Positions 33,505 through 44,288 of a stretch of 64,000 bases of DNA are shown here, one piece after another. The stretch spans positions 775,118,552 through 775,182,551 of the forward strand of contig CM060918.1 of the NCBI GenBank assembly GCA_030737875.1, given 5' to 3'. The notes below the pieces were generated by a model. The model was not told the DNA's origin. It made no database searches and worked only from the letters and a program-made list of their open reading frames with translations. Made by a program: the position numbers and the translations under genes. Numbering within the stretch: position 1 is the first letter of the stretch; every line of letters starts with the position of its first letter. The DNA is from Allium sativum. Lineage: Eukaryota; Streptophyta; Magnoliopsida; Asparagales; Amaryllidaceae.

Positions 33505-36500
33505 GTCCCTCCGAATTCAAGGACGCATAGTCTTAGAAGGTCTTCCAAAACTCTGTTCACTCTCTCTGTTTGGCCATCGGTTTGGGGATGATAGGCTGTG
33601 CTTAAGCATAACTGCGTTCCTACTGCTTCTTGCAGACTCCGCCAAAACTCACTGGTGAAGATGGGGTCTCGGTCACTAACAATGCTAGTTGGTATTCCAT
33701 GGAGTCGTACGATTTCCTTGAGGTAAAGTGACGCTAGGGATGAGGCAGTTCTCTTACTTTTGACAGGTAAAAAGTGGGCGCTTTTAGTAAGCCTATCCAC
33801 TATTACCCAAATGCTAGTGTTGCCTCTCCTAGACCTAGGCAGCCCATCGATGAAGTCCATTGAGATGCTATCCCACTTCCACTGCGGGACCTCCAGAGGA
33901 TGTAGCAGTCCGCCAGGCTTTTTCTGTTCCGCTTTAACCTGTTGGCACACCATACACTTAGAAACGAACTCTGCCACGTCCTTTTTCATGCCGTTCCAGA
34001 AGAAAGTCCTTTTTATGTCTTTGTACATTTTATCTCCGCCTGGGTGTATCGTCATCTTGGAGTGATGTGCTTCCTCGAGAACCTTCTTTATTAAATCTTT
34101 TGTTTGTGGGACGCATAGTCTTCCGTCTCGCCTTAGCAAACCCCTATCGTCGATGGAGTATCTGTTGAGGTGACTTGAAGTCTCACCCCTAATTAGCCTA
34201 TCCATTATTTCCACAAGCTGAGGGTCTTCGCGTTGTGCTGTCCCTACTGAATCCACTAAAGTTGGGCGCACTTCGAGTGATGCTAGCAAGCCTGGTACGA
34301 AATCGGAGGAAGGCCTAAAGTCGGAGCTGGCTATAAACTCTAGGCTTTGTCTTTCAACAAACAACGGGCTTAGGGTCAATTTCTTTCGGCTCAACGCGTC
34401 TGCAACTACGTTGCCTTTGCCCGGAGTGTAGGAGATTTCGAAATCGTACGAGGCAAGAAACTCCATCCATCTTTGTTGCCTCAAGTTAAGATCCTTCTGC
34501 GAGAAAAGATATTTCAACGATTTATGGTCAGTGTAAAGTTCGAACTTCTCACCTAGGAGATAGTGTCGCCAAGACTTGAGTGCAAAGACGATGGCGGCTA
34601 ACTCAAGATCGTGGGTTGGGTAGTTCTTTTCGTGCACTTTCAACTGCCTCCCGCCATAAGCTACTACCCTTCCTTCTTGCATTAAGATGGCGCCTAGCCC
34701 TGTCCCACATGCATCCGTATAAACAGTGAACATCTTGCTCCCATCTGGCAGCGTCAAAACTGGGGCTGTTGTGAGAGCCCTTTTCAGTCGTTGGAAAGCA
34801 AACTCCCAATCCAAGTCCCAATTGAACACTAGATTCTTCTTAGTCAATTTCGTGAGCGGAGCTGAGATTTTCGCAAAATCCCTTATAAACTTTCGATAGA
34901 AACCTGCTAGTCCTAGAAAGCTTCGGACCTCAGTTGCATTCCTTGGTGTCTTCCAATCCTGTACCGCCACTACCTTAGCAGGGTCCACTGCTAACCCTTG
35001 TTTGGATACTATGTGCCCAAGGAACCTCACCTCTTCTCTCCAAAAGTGGCATTTGGAGAATTTGGCTTTTAGTTGATGGACTCGCAAAGTTTCCATGATT
35101 GCCCTTAAGTGCTGAGCATGTTCCTCTTCACTCTTTGAGAAGATAAGGATATCGTCTAGGAAGACCACTACGAATTTGTTGAGGAAATCTCTAAATACCC
35201 TACTCATTAGGTCCACGAAGTAAGCAGGTGCATTTGTCAAGCCGAAAGGCATGACAAGCCATTCAAAGAAGCCGTCTGGGGTTCTGAACGCCGTTTTATC
35301 GATGCTATCTTCAGCCACCCTTAGCTGATGAAAACCTGTTGCTAAATCGAGTTGGGAGAAAACAGACGCTCCTACAAGCTGGTCAAATAAATCGTCAATT
35401 CTAGGGAGAGGGTGCCTATTCTTTTTCGTTAGCTTGTTGAGCTCCCTATAGTCAACACATAGACGGAGTGAACCATCCGCCTTCGTAGCGAAAACCACCG
35501 GAGCGCCCCATTCTGAAATGCTCCTCCTAATGAACCCCTTCTCTAGAAGCTCTTTAATCTGTTTACTGAGCTCTTTCCTTTCTCGTGGAGCCATGTGTCT
35601 AACGGGCAACGCAACGGGCTTTGCATTATCTACAAGATATATGCGGAAGTCTATTTCCCGCTTCGGAGGCAAGCCCTTCACCTCTTCGAAGACATCCGGA
35701 TATTCCCGGACCACTCTAACTGATTGCAAATTTTCAACAGAGGCATCTAGCGATTCAAGATAACTAAGCATAACCGCATACGAGGGATTACAAGAAATTT
35801 CCAAAGTATTACCGAGCTGGGTTAGGAGCCTAACAACCCTTTTCTCACAATCAAGGATGGCCCCATTACTGGATAGCCAATCCATACCCAAAATCAAACC
35901 ATAACCCGAAAATCCCAAAACAAAGGCGCTACATTGAAATTCTACACTTAGAATAGAAATTTTCAATCCCACACAGATCATAGACAAATGAGCTGGGCCC
36001 CCAATTGGGTTTGAAACAATTAAGGGGTCCTCTACCATACTAGTTTTTAGGTGCAGAGAATCTACTAGAGCAGACGAGATAAAGGAGTGTGATGCGCCAG
36101 AATCAAATAAGGTGCGAACGGGGTGATCATAAAGATAAACTACACTTTCTACAGAAGTATTTATACCTCGCTGTTGCAGAGGTGGCGCTTCCAGCACATG
36201 AACCTGTGCCCCTGGGGTGGATCCAGCCCTCTGCCCCTGTCCTCTTTTCTTTGGGCAGTCCTTAGCCCTGTGGCCTGTCTCACCGCAAGAAAAGCACCCA
36301 CCATTCTCCTTGGCCTTCTTTTTCCGGCAGTCCTTTACTAAGTGCCCCACTTTGCCACAGAAATTACACTTCCTCTTCTCTTTGTTGCCTTTCCCGCCTT
36401 TCTTAAAGTCTGTCTTCTTAGGCTGCAAACCTTCTTTCTTCATCTGAGAGAAATTTGGTCTCAAACCTTGCCCTAAAGTCCTCCCATGTCTCCACTGGTC

Positions 36501-36509
36501 TTTCAGCAT
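33348..36509 (-). pseudogene. pol: A polyprotein: nucleocapsid, protease, RT, RNase H, integrase
   Basis: The 1053-residue frame has two CCHC knuckles (C48-C61, C72-C85), protease (DSGAS, 136-140), RT (LDLATGFHQ about 387-395, FLDD 450-453), RNase H (D599, E636, D661, D704) and integrase (HH 815-816, H822, C852, C855; catalytic D885, D946, E982, with 35 residues between the last two). The first 20 or so residues are out of frame. The true protein should continue from the upstream gag frame (36876), but a gag deletion breaks it. After LPLV (about 1010) the frame runs into NLPTTT because a G is missing from the expected GTGGAA codons. All catalytic residues are kept, in line with recent activity of the lineage. 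Confidence 0.96.
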
Positions 36510-36876
36510 TAGTGACTTCCCACCAGTAGGAAGCCTCGCCCTTCAATAGCCACACTGCCAATTGTACTTTTTGTCTATCCTCTACCTCAAAGATGATGAA
36601 TAGGTCCTCCGTTTCTTTTAGCCAATTTCTGGCTGCCACGAAGGACTCAGTTCCATGGAAATCCCTTCCTCCCATAGCTTTAAAATCTTTACATATCTTA
36701 GCGAAAGTGTTTCCCCGAGGAGGAGGTGGAGGAAAAGGTGCCGCTGCAGCTGGATGATTCCCTTCAGCTGGGGGAGGAGGAATGGTAGGACCTGGCTGAG
36801 TGGCCCTTGCTTCTAAGAACCGTCTAAACCAACCAGGTATTGGTACCCCTTCCGGCAAGTTAAGTTCTTGGGACAT
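36418..36876 (-). pseudogene. gag: A gag, N-terminal part, truncated by deletion
   Basis: The frame begins MSQELNLPEGVPIPGWFRRFLEARA, like A1 gag, then has a Pro/Ala-rich linker and [38 protein letters not shown] and RFETKFLS. After FLS it jumps to DEERRFAA and stops. In A1 the residue after FLS is followed by about 90 residues (about 137-223: EVNLQLEKFISL to LLQGDDKN) that are absent here. The Lys-rich part resumes in another frame as [17 protein letters not shown]. Thus about 265 bases of the capsid C-terminal half are deleted, with a frame change. Confidence 0.95.
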
Positions 36877-37052
36877 GCTGAAACAAAAAGGATAGATTCA
36901 AAACGAAGGATAAGAGATAATACCTATGGCTTTGGGGAGTGGACTTTGCCTTTTTAAAATAAAAATAATATTTTTCCTTTTAAAAATGCTTCTTTAAATT
37001 TCCTTTTATGAAAATAATTTTTTAAAACTATTTATCTTATCTGGTAAACCTA

Positions 37053-37065
37053 TGCTCTGATACCA
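37053..37065 (-). other. primer-binding site of A (initiator tRNA-Met type)
   Basis: Minus-strand TGGTATCAGAGCA, two bases from the LTR end at 37068, identical to that of A1 and B1. Confidence 0.93.
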
Positions 37066-39702
37066 AGTGTAACACCCCACCTCCGTTAGGGTCACTCTCA
37101 AAGGGAATGCCCTAATTTTGGTGGAGGTTTATAAGTATAAGTCACAGATATACAAGACAGATATAAGAACACATATTTGTAAACAGCGAAAAAACAACAA
37201 CTTTTATTTCATAAAAGCAAATACGTGTTACAAAACATCACCATGATTGTCTTACATCTTTTTCCAAAAACATAACATAACACTTTCATAATCTGTCTTG
37301 AGTATATTATTTAAAGAAGCATAAATAAAACATAGATAAACTGCCAAAAGTCCCCATAGTGGATTGTCCAAAGCCATAGTTCAAAACAGGAAAGTCCAAG
37401 CAATACATTTCTCTTCTTCAAGCTGGATGTTAAGGTTGGTCAAGCTGCTGTGTTCCCTCCCTGTGGACCTGGGGGGGGGGGGGAACGGAAGAAAAGAAGA
37501 CGAAAGAAAAGTAGAGTCAGACATAAAGCCTGAGTAAGTCTAGTACTATTTTGTCTATGAATAAAAAACTGGGTATGATAAGTATAAACAAGAAGTGGAA
37601 AAGCACTATAACTTGGTTAAGTTGTCTAGGGTCGAATATACTATCGTACCCCATGTTAATCTCTGAACCCATATAAACTAGTTTCCAACTGGCACCCCAT
37701 AATCAGGGTGATGTGAACCATTCTATGATGATCGGCTCCTATTCGCATAGTTACATGTGTCTTACGGCCCCCGATGTTGTAGTTACCTATACTGGTCCCA
37801 TCATGGGGTGTATCAAGTCCCATGGTGGCGGCCCGACACAACCTTAGAGTGCACAGGTATGCTACTGGTGTCCAGTGCCTTATTTTTCTGCGCCGGAGTG
37901 TGTGCACGCCCGCACCCCGTTAGAACCTACACTGCTACACCACCGCCGTCGATTTGACCTCTTACAATCAGCCCAGTAATCATGCCCCACCCTGCCTAGT
38001 TTCAGGGTATCCTGATACACCTTCTAGGGTTACTGCTGAAAAGGGTCCCCCGTTACTAGGTTTTCTATCTCTAGCCAACATGCTAAGTTGGTTAAGTGTT
38101 TTCTAACCTAACCCCCACCAATCCGTTTAGTTTAGCATGTTCCATTTTGATTAAGTCTTTAGTTCACTTAATCCTAACAATCCTGACTCAGCCTTAATTG
38201 TCTTATTAAGGCCCTGACCTCTCACATTAGACAGGTATTGTTGTGGCTGCCTGTTGCCGGTTGGTTCCGGGCAGTCTTACGCCACAACTCAGTCTAACCT
38301 CGGGTCCTTATTGGGCTCCATGTTTAACCTCCCACATTGGATAGGTATTGTTGTGACTGCTGGACAGCCGGGCGGTTCCGGGCAGGTTTACATCACAACT
38401 CAATCCAACCTCGGGTTAAACACATCGTATGTTCTACATTTACATATTTTGTCTTTCTTCTTTATTTTCTTATATGTAAATATTTGCGGCCCATTATTAA
38501 GTTAATGGTGTAAAGGTTACACCAATCATGGGCCCAACCCATACTTGAACTTGGGCCCTTCTATTTTATATTTTCATTCATTAGTAATTTTAACCCAACG
38601 TTATTTTCCCCCGTTTTACACGTCCGTTTATTATATATATATTGGGCTTAGCCTTTTAAAGCCCAATTTAGCCATGCGAAAAGGGGAGGCTTAAAGCGTG
38701 ATTACATACACGGAAAGGGGAATGTGAGCGCATGAACTTGCAATATGACGTTGGAAATACAAAATAGAAACTGGTGTACTTGCATAGTAGTGACATATAC
38801 TTTGGTCATAAAGCATAGGTGACATGAATCAAAGCATGTGAACTTGTAGTTGAGATAAGAATCTAAATTGGGTATCATTATTGACACATAGTCATAACTA
38901 CAACATGAACCTATATTTTTATTTAGGCATAATGTCAAACATAAGCATGGCATAAATATTTGTTCACATAACCATGGCATAAATATTTCTAACATGAAAT
39001 CATGATTTTTTACTTTAGTCATGTAAACTTGCAAAAAGGGATTTTTGAATCTAACCTAGCTATGTACCACATATGTCATATTATGCAAATTATCAATCAT
39101 AGCCTAGTCATAAGTTTGCAAATAGGTTTTCTAGTACAAAAGCATGGCTTAATACATGATGCCAAATTTTCAACCTAATTTCATATGGATTATGATAACC
39201 CAAACTTATTCCAATTACTTCACACAAATGATGTTTGTATAAAAATACACATTATGATGGCATAAAAGCAAAGCCCCAAACTTGCATGAATTTCAATCAA
39301 CTACATACATGTAGCTTCAACCTGGATTACATAATTTGCGGATATTCCAAACGTATACTTGCATAGAACTACCGCATGTAGTTCTTTATAATGAATAACA
39401 TAATTCGATAAGAATCATAGTAACGCACAAATTATGAATTATTTACCACCACAATCAAGTATACAAACCAACACAGTTATTTGTTCATACCAAAGTAATA
39501 CTCTACTTACAATGGTTGCGGCGAATTCTCTAATTTAGGAATAAGAAGATGCGGTTTGATTTGATTTGCTTGAATTGCTTTAGGCTTTAGAATTGGCCTC
39601 CTAATCCTCTCTCCAATTGGTGGCTACCCCTAGTCGTTCCTCAGCAACATGGCGGCTTTGTTCTTATTTTTGAATGAATAGATTAGGGTTTAGTCTAGGG
39701 TT

Positions 39703-39712
39703 GTTTTTATAG
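39703..39712 (-). promoter_or_regulatory. TATA box, A 5' LTR
   Basis: Minus-strand CTATAAAAAC, the promoter copy expected to start the full-length RNA. Confidence 0.6.
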
Positions 39713-39893
39713 AGGAAATGAACTGATTAGGACCATTGATGTTGCTTGGATTGATCATAGCCATTCATCCTAAGGAGAGACCAATTAGAGCCTGCCACCT
39801 AGCCCTAATGACAAAGAAGACCACAGAAAATCGACCAACATAGAATAGGCCAGCCAGGTTAGACTGGGCTCGACCTGGCTCTGGACCAGGTCG

Positions 39894-39960
39894 ACACCCC
39901 TGTCGACAGCCCTGTCGACAGGCCTGTCGACCTGGTTAGACCAGGTCGACAGCCCAGTCG
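39894..39960. repeat. GTCGAC array, A 5' LTR
   Basis: Same 12 bp-period array as in the 3' LTR, with one more unit (CTGTCGACAGCC) and GTCGAC instead of GTCGAT at two sites. Confidence 0.9.
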
Positions 39961-40243
39961 ACCTGGGTGCGTCAGGCGGGACTTTTTCCGCCCTGGCCCA
40001 TTGGGCCCCATTTTTGTTTTCTGAGCTTATTTTATTCTGTTTAAATTTTAAATTTAATTCAGAAACTTCCGAAGGCCATATCTTCTTCATACGGACTCCG
40101 GTTTTCGAAAACTCGGACTCTATTTCACGTATTTTTCCGAGACGAACGCAATGGCGTATCCCGTTTCCCTTAGTTCTTTGATTTCAAATTAATTATACTT
40201 TAATTTGTTAATTTCACAGTTATAGAATTCGCGGGGTGTTACA

Positions 40244-40248
40244 AAGAG
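40244..40248. repeat. target-site duplication of chromovirus A, right
   Basis: AAGAG, identical to 29034-29038. Confidence 0.95.
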
Positions 40249-43200
40249 AATGGAAGAAGTAATGTTCATCGTGATAGGTACGGTTGGAGCTTTTGGGGTG
40301 GAGACGATTAAGGTTGCAGCAATATTGAAATGAAGAAGAAACGTTACAAGAAGGGTTAGAAGGAAGTATGAATTACTATGTATTTGACATAACCAATGCA
40401 TGGTAAATGGAATTAGTTGGCGATTAAGGGTGGAGTTTGTTTTGGCTTTGTGGAAAAACACTGAAGCTTGAAGCATGATGAAGACGATATAGCAATGGCC
40501 AATGAAGAGTTCTCGTGCGAGAAGTACCAAGTGTAAAGAGTGTTAGCAGTAACAAAACGTGGGTTAAAAATCAATAAGGTTAACTAATTTTTAAGTTAAT
40601 ATTAATGACATTTAATTTAATTATAACTTGTATTTACCATAACTCATCCGTTCGTGAACAGAACCAGACGAAACTGGTCACATTAGGATCGTAATAATGA
40701 GATCTTCATTGTGGCACCAATGTGGCTAAGAACCGAGCCATTGGAATTTCGTAGAAAAATTAAACGCCTATTTGATTTTAAAACAAAAACGAAAGCAGAA
40801 TCGTCAACTGCTAAACAAGGTGAAAACTCACTAACTCTGACTCGTTTATATTTTTATATAAACAGGTTTTAAATTTACTTTTAGTAATTTTATAATGTGT
40901 GATGGTTATTTAGATGAATGGTTGATAGAATTGGCCGAAATGGTTGATATAGTTATATCATTGATCAATTATTAATTCTCTTCACCATGATATTTCATAT
41001 TAATGTGAAATTAATATTATTGATGTTGATTAACATCTGTGAATGCAGGGAAACAGCTTGGAAGGATCCAACTGGATTTCTCAACATTTTATTTATTGTT
41101 TTATTTATTTATTTATTGTGATATATGATGTGATATATGATCGATAATTGATCATGTGTTGTTTGAATTACCCTGACCCGTAAATTTTGGTATTTTAAAT
41201 ACCATAAAATATTTCGAATATAAAAAAAGAAAATTAAGATTTTAAAAGGAAATTTATTTTCAAAAATAGAAATTAAATTTCGAAAGGACCTGAAAATAGA
41301 AACTTGTTGATTATGATGAGTTTAAAATTTAAGTGAATTATTTATTGTTGGATAAATTGAAATGTAAGAAGTTTTGAATATAGAAAACGGAAATCAGTTT
41401 TGAAATCGATATTTGTGTTTGAATTTGAAGTTAGCAATTATAAAGGCAATTATAAACAAAATTTTAAATGATTAAAATAAAAAGAAATGAGATTTATATG
41501 AATAATTCTGAATTGAAATTATTTAAAAAAAATTGGGTTTAAGATAGTATTTATAAGTATGAAATTAAACTGTATATAAAAGAAATATATTCGCGATTAA
41601 AGTGAATAATGGGTTAAAGCAAATATTTTGCAAATGAAATATCTATAAAGGTAATTTAGATTGGAAATCTGAATTCAAATTGGAACTTGAATGAGAAAGG
41701 GAAATGGATAATCGTTTTAAAAGAAATGATGAGTTTTATTCCAAATTACAGAATATAAAATGAAGTGTGATAACGTTTTCTAGATTGTAGTGGTTACCAA
41801 TGCAGCATAGCACATCTGGTTGATTTGCCCCAAAGGAATTTGGTAATGATTTGGAAAGGATAAATTCAAAGGTGAATTTGGAATGTGAATTAACGTGAAA
41901 TGCTAGATAAATTCTGAAGTTCGGAGTATAAATCAAATATAGATTTTCGAGAGAGAGTTATTTATTGGAATTCGGTTATATCGAATTTAGGGAAATAGTT
42001 ATTTTTACTTTCCATTTTGAATCAAATTTAATTATTTAAGTATTTATTTATTTACTTACTAATTTATTTATTGAAATTAATAAATACCAGTTATATTTTT
42101 ATATACAAAATATTTGGAAACAATGATTATAAAGCTACCGTTATAATAAATGTTTTATAAATCTAAACGCGATTTTAACGCTAGCATTATAATAAATGTT
42201 TTATAAATCAAATATTTGGAAACATCGATTTATAACGCTACCATTATAATCAATGTCTTTCGTAAAAGAAGTGGATTGTTAGATTGAATCTGAGAGTCGC
42301 ATAAGCAATGTTTTGTTTGAAGTTGTGAGCTTTGGCTATTTCAAAGTTGAGAATGTTGTTTAATTAAGGTCTGAGAGGCGATTATACCCCAACTTGATTG
42401 ACTTCATAATTGATGGAGGAATGGTTAAGGTTCGGTAGTGAAGATTGGTTAGCAATATGGTTAGTTGATAAATAATTAATGGTTTGAGTTGTAATAACGA
42501 TGTTTTATAACATCGCGTTAATTTAAAGGATTTTGAAATGTTTCCCCAAATAAAATGAGAGATATTTTCTACGCATAGAAAGTGAAATGAATTAGTCAAC
42601 GGGGAATTAAGAAATGGATATGGAAACATTTTCTAATATTAATAAGGTATATTTTCTGAAAATAGATAAGGTATATATCTAAAAATAGAAAATAAGGGTT
42701 TATGAATATTTAGAAATGTTTTCTAACTAGAATACGAGATATTTTCTTGAATAAAGAAATTAGGATATTGGAACTGTTTTTCCTAGAATCGAGAGAGAAA
42801 TTAGAGCTTTGAAAGGATATGAAAGATGGGAAATGGAATTGGAAATGATAATGTGATAAGGAATCGATTTAAAAGGGGCCAGTGTTGTTTGATAGTTGAT
42901 CAATAAAATTTCCATTAGGAAATTTGATTGTTGGTTGGATATCCCTTGATAGTTAAATCATAGGCTACCAAGGTTTTGGTTTATTTTATACCTCCGTTGT
43001 CAATACAGAGAGACCGGGATCAGATTTCATATCTGAAAACCACTCTGTACTGGCATAAGCATTACGAATCAACTTATGCTGAAGATAATTGAAGACGGAG
43101 TGAAATGCAAGTGTTGTTCTGTTAATCCTAGGTAGAAATTGCCAAGATGGATTGATGGAATGTTGCCTTCAGATTGTCCAGTCACAGGACAACGTATATG

Positions 43201-44288
43201 GATGGATTTGAGATAGCATAAAAAGTAAATGGTGGCAAGATGTTCTAAAAGATAATCGTGACCTCAAGCCTCATCCATCGGGAAATGACATAAATCGGGC
43301 AGGCAGCATGGCCAGGTGGGTCATTCCCATTGGGAGTATTATCACCTGATCTAGAGAAATTTCATTTGCTTCTTATTATTCGATATTGTATGCTTTCGGT
43401 AACGGTTGCTGATCACAACCGTTGGTGGTAATATGCTCGGTACACTCAAGTTAAATGAGTGTCCAGCCATGTGTGGCCGGGTTGCAAGATGTTCTTGTTG
43501 AACCCCCAGTGTATCCCCCTCTACAGTACATTGATCGGAATGTGGTTCCATACCTTGTCATAGTTGGAATCCAATCTCCAATAAGCGCCCTACAGTTTTT
43601 TATTGTATACTATATATGTGGAGCGTGAGATGCAAGCATTTTGCTAGATAGCTATCTATTTGATTAGACACTATTATAATATCACTAGACTTTGATATCA
43701 AAAATGTTTTTGGTTATCGTAAGGTAAAAACCATCCGTGTTTATGTGCGGATCGGTCTTACGACTATCATTTCTTTTGAAAAGGTTTTTTAAAGTTAAAC
43801 CAAATGGTTGGAGTTAACTCACACTAGTCCCATGACTGACCTAGAGTTTATTTTGTTGTTTTACCCTAAACTCTTGGGTGCCCAAATTTGTATGGGCAAT
43901 CAAGTAGTCGGGAACTTTTAGATTCACGTGGAGGAGCTTGAAGTAGGAGGCTTCATCAGTTAGCTACAGACTATCATATTCTTCGCTGTGTATTATGTAG
44001 TATCTGGAAACATGTGTTTATAAATGTTCCAGAAATAGTTGTTGTGCTCTGATGATGGTATGTGTATACAATTACTGATTTGTAATTCAAAAATTATGTT
44101 ATGTAATATATTTTATTCGTTCCGCTGTGAGATTTGTGTTCTTTGTTTTCTTCTACTCTAATTTCTCTTTCTTTCTATTTCTCATCCTTTCACTTCTTTC
44201 TACTAATGATTCATATTTCTGTGCAATTTGGGTTGGACGTGTGGTGTTATTAGTCGATTCACAGGGTATGAAAATTTGGGTCATTACA
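40249..44288 (+). repeat. D LTR, downstream segment
   Basis: AT-rich DNA that is the reverse complement of family B LTRs. It includes GAAGGATCCAACTGGAT (41061-41077, the inverted GGAATCCAGTTGGATCC block), TTATAATAAATGTTTTATAAAT repeats (42140-42215, given here in part) and the terminal part 43490-44288 mirrored at 44289-44650. No gene is supported in it. Confidence 0.75.

Larger units (their letters stand above)
29039..40243 (-). mobile_element. A: complete, recently inserted Tekay/Del-like chromovirus
   Basis: The 11,205 bp element has two LTRs (29039-32227, 37068-40243), PPT (32228-32242), PBS (37053-37065), gag and pol, and the perfect TSD AAGAG. By eye the LTRs differ at about 20-25 positions, a roughly 27 bp deletion, one 12 bp repeat unit and small homopolymer changes, so they are about 99% identical and the insertion is young. 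It is inserted in D, the deepest level of that arm of the nest. The coding region is not intact: gag has an internal deletion and integrase a one-base deletion. Confidence 0.97.
37068..40243 (-). repeat. A 5' LTR
   Basis: 3176 bp, same ends as the 3' LTR. It is next to the PBS. Differences from the 3' LTR include loss of about 27 bp near 39080 and one additional 12 bp GTCGAC unit. Confidence 0.96.
25910..44288 (+). mobile_element. D: plus-strand family B-related LTR inserted in the B1 3' LTR
   Basis: D starts TGTAACGACCCAG and ends GGGTCATTACA. It is flanked by CCGGT (25905-25909) and CTGGT (44289-44293), a TSD with one C-T change. Removing it restores the continuity of the B1 LTR with its partner. 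D runs opposite to B1: its 41-44 kb half is the reverse complement of family B LTR sequence (compare 43540-44288 with 44289-44660). Without chromovirus A it measures about 7.2 kb, roughly 2.5 kb more than a family B LTR, so at least one more insertion (probably within 26483-28330) is likely. No internal region with PBS or PPT is visible, so I read it as a solo LTR. Confidence 0.8.
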
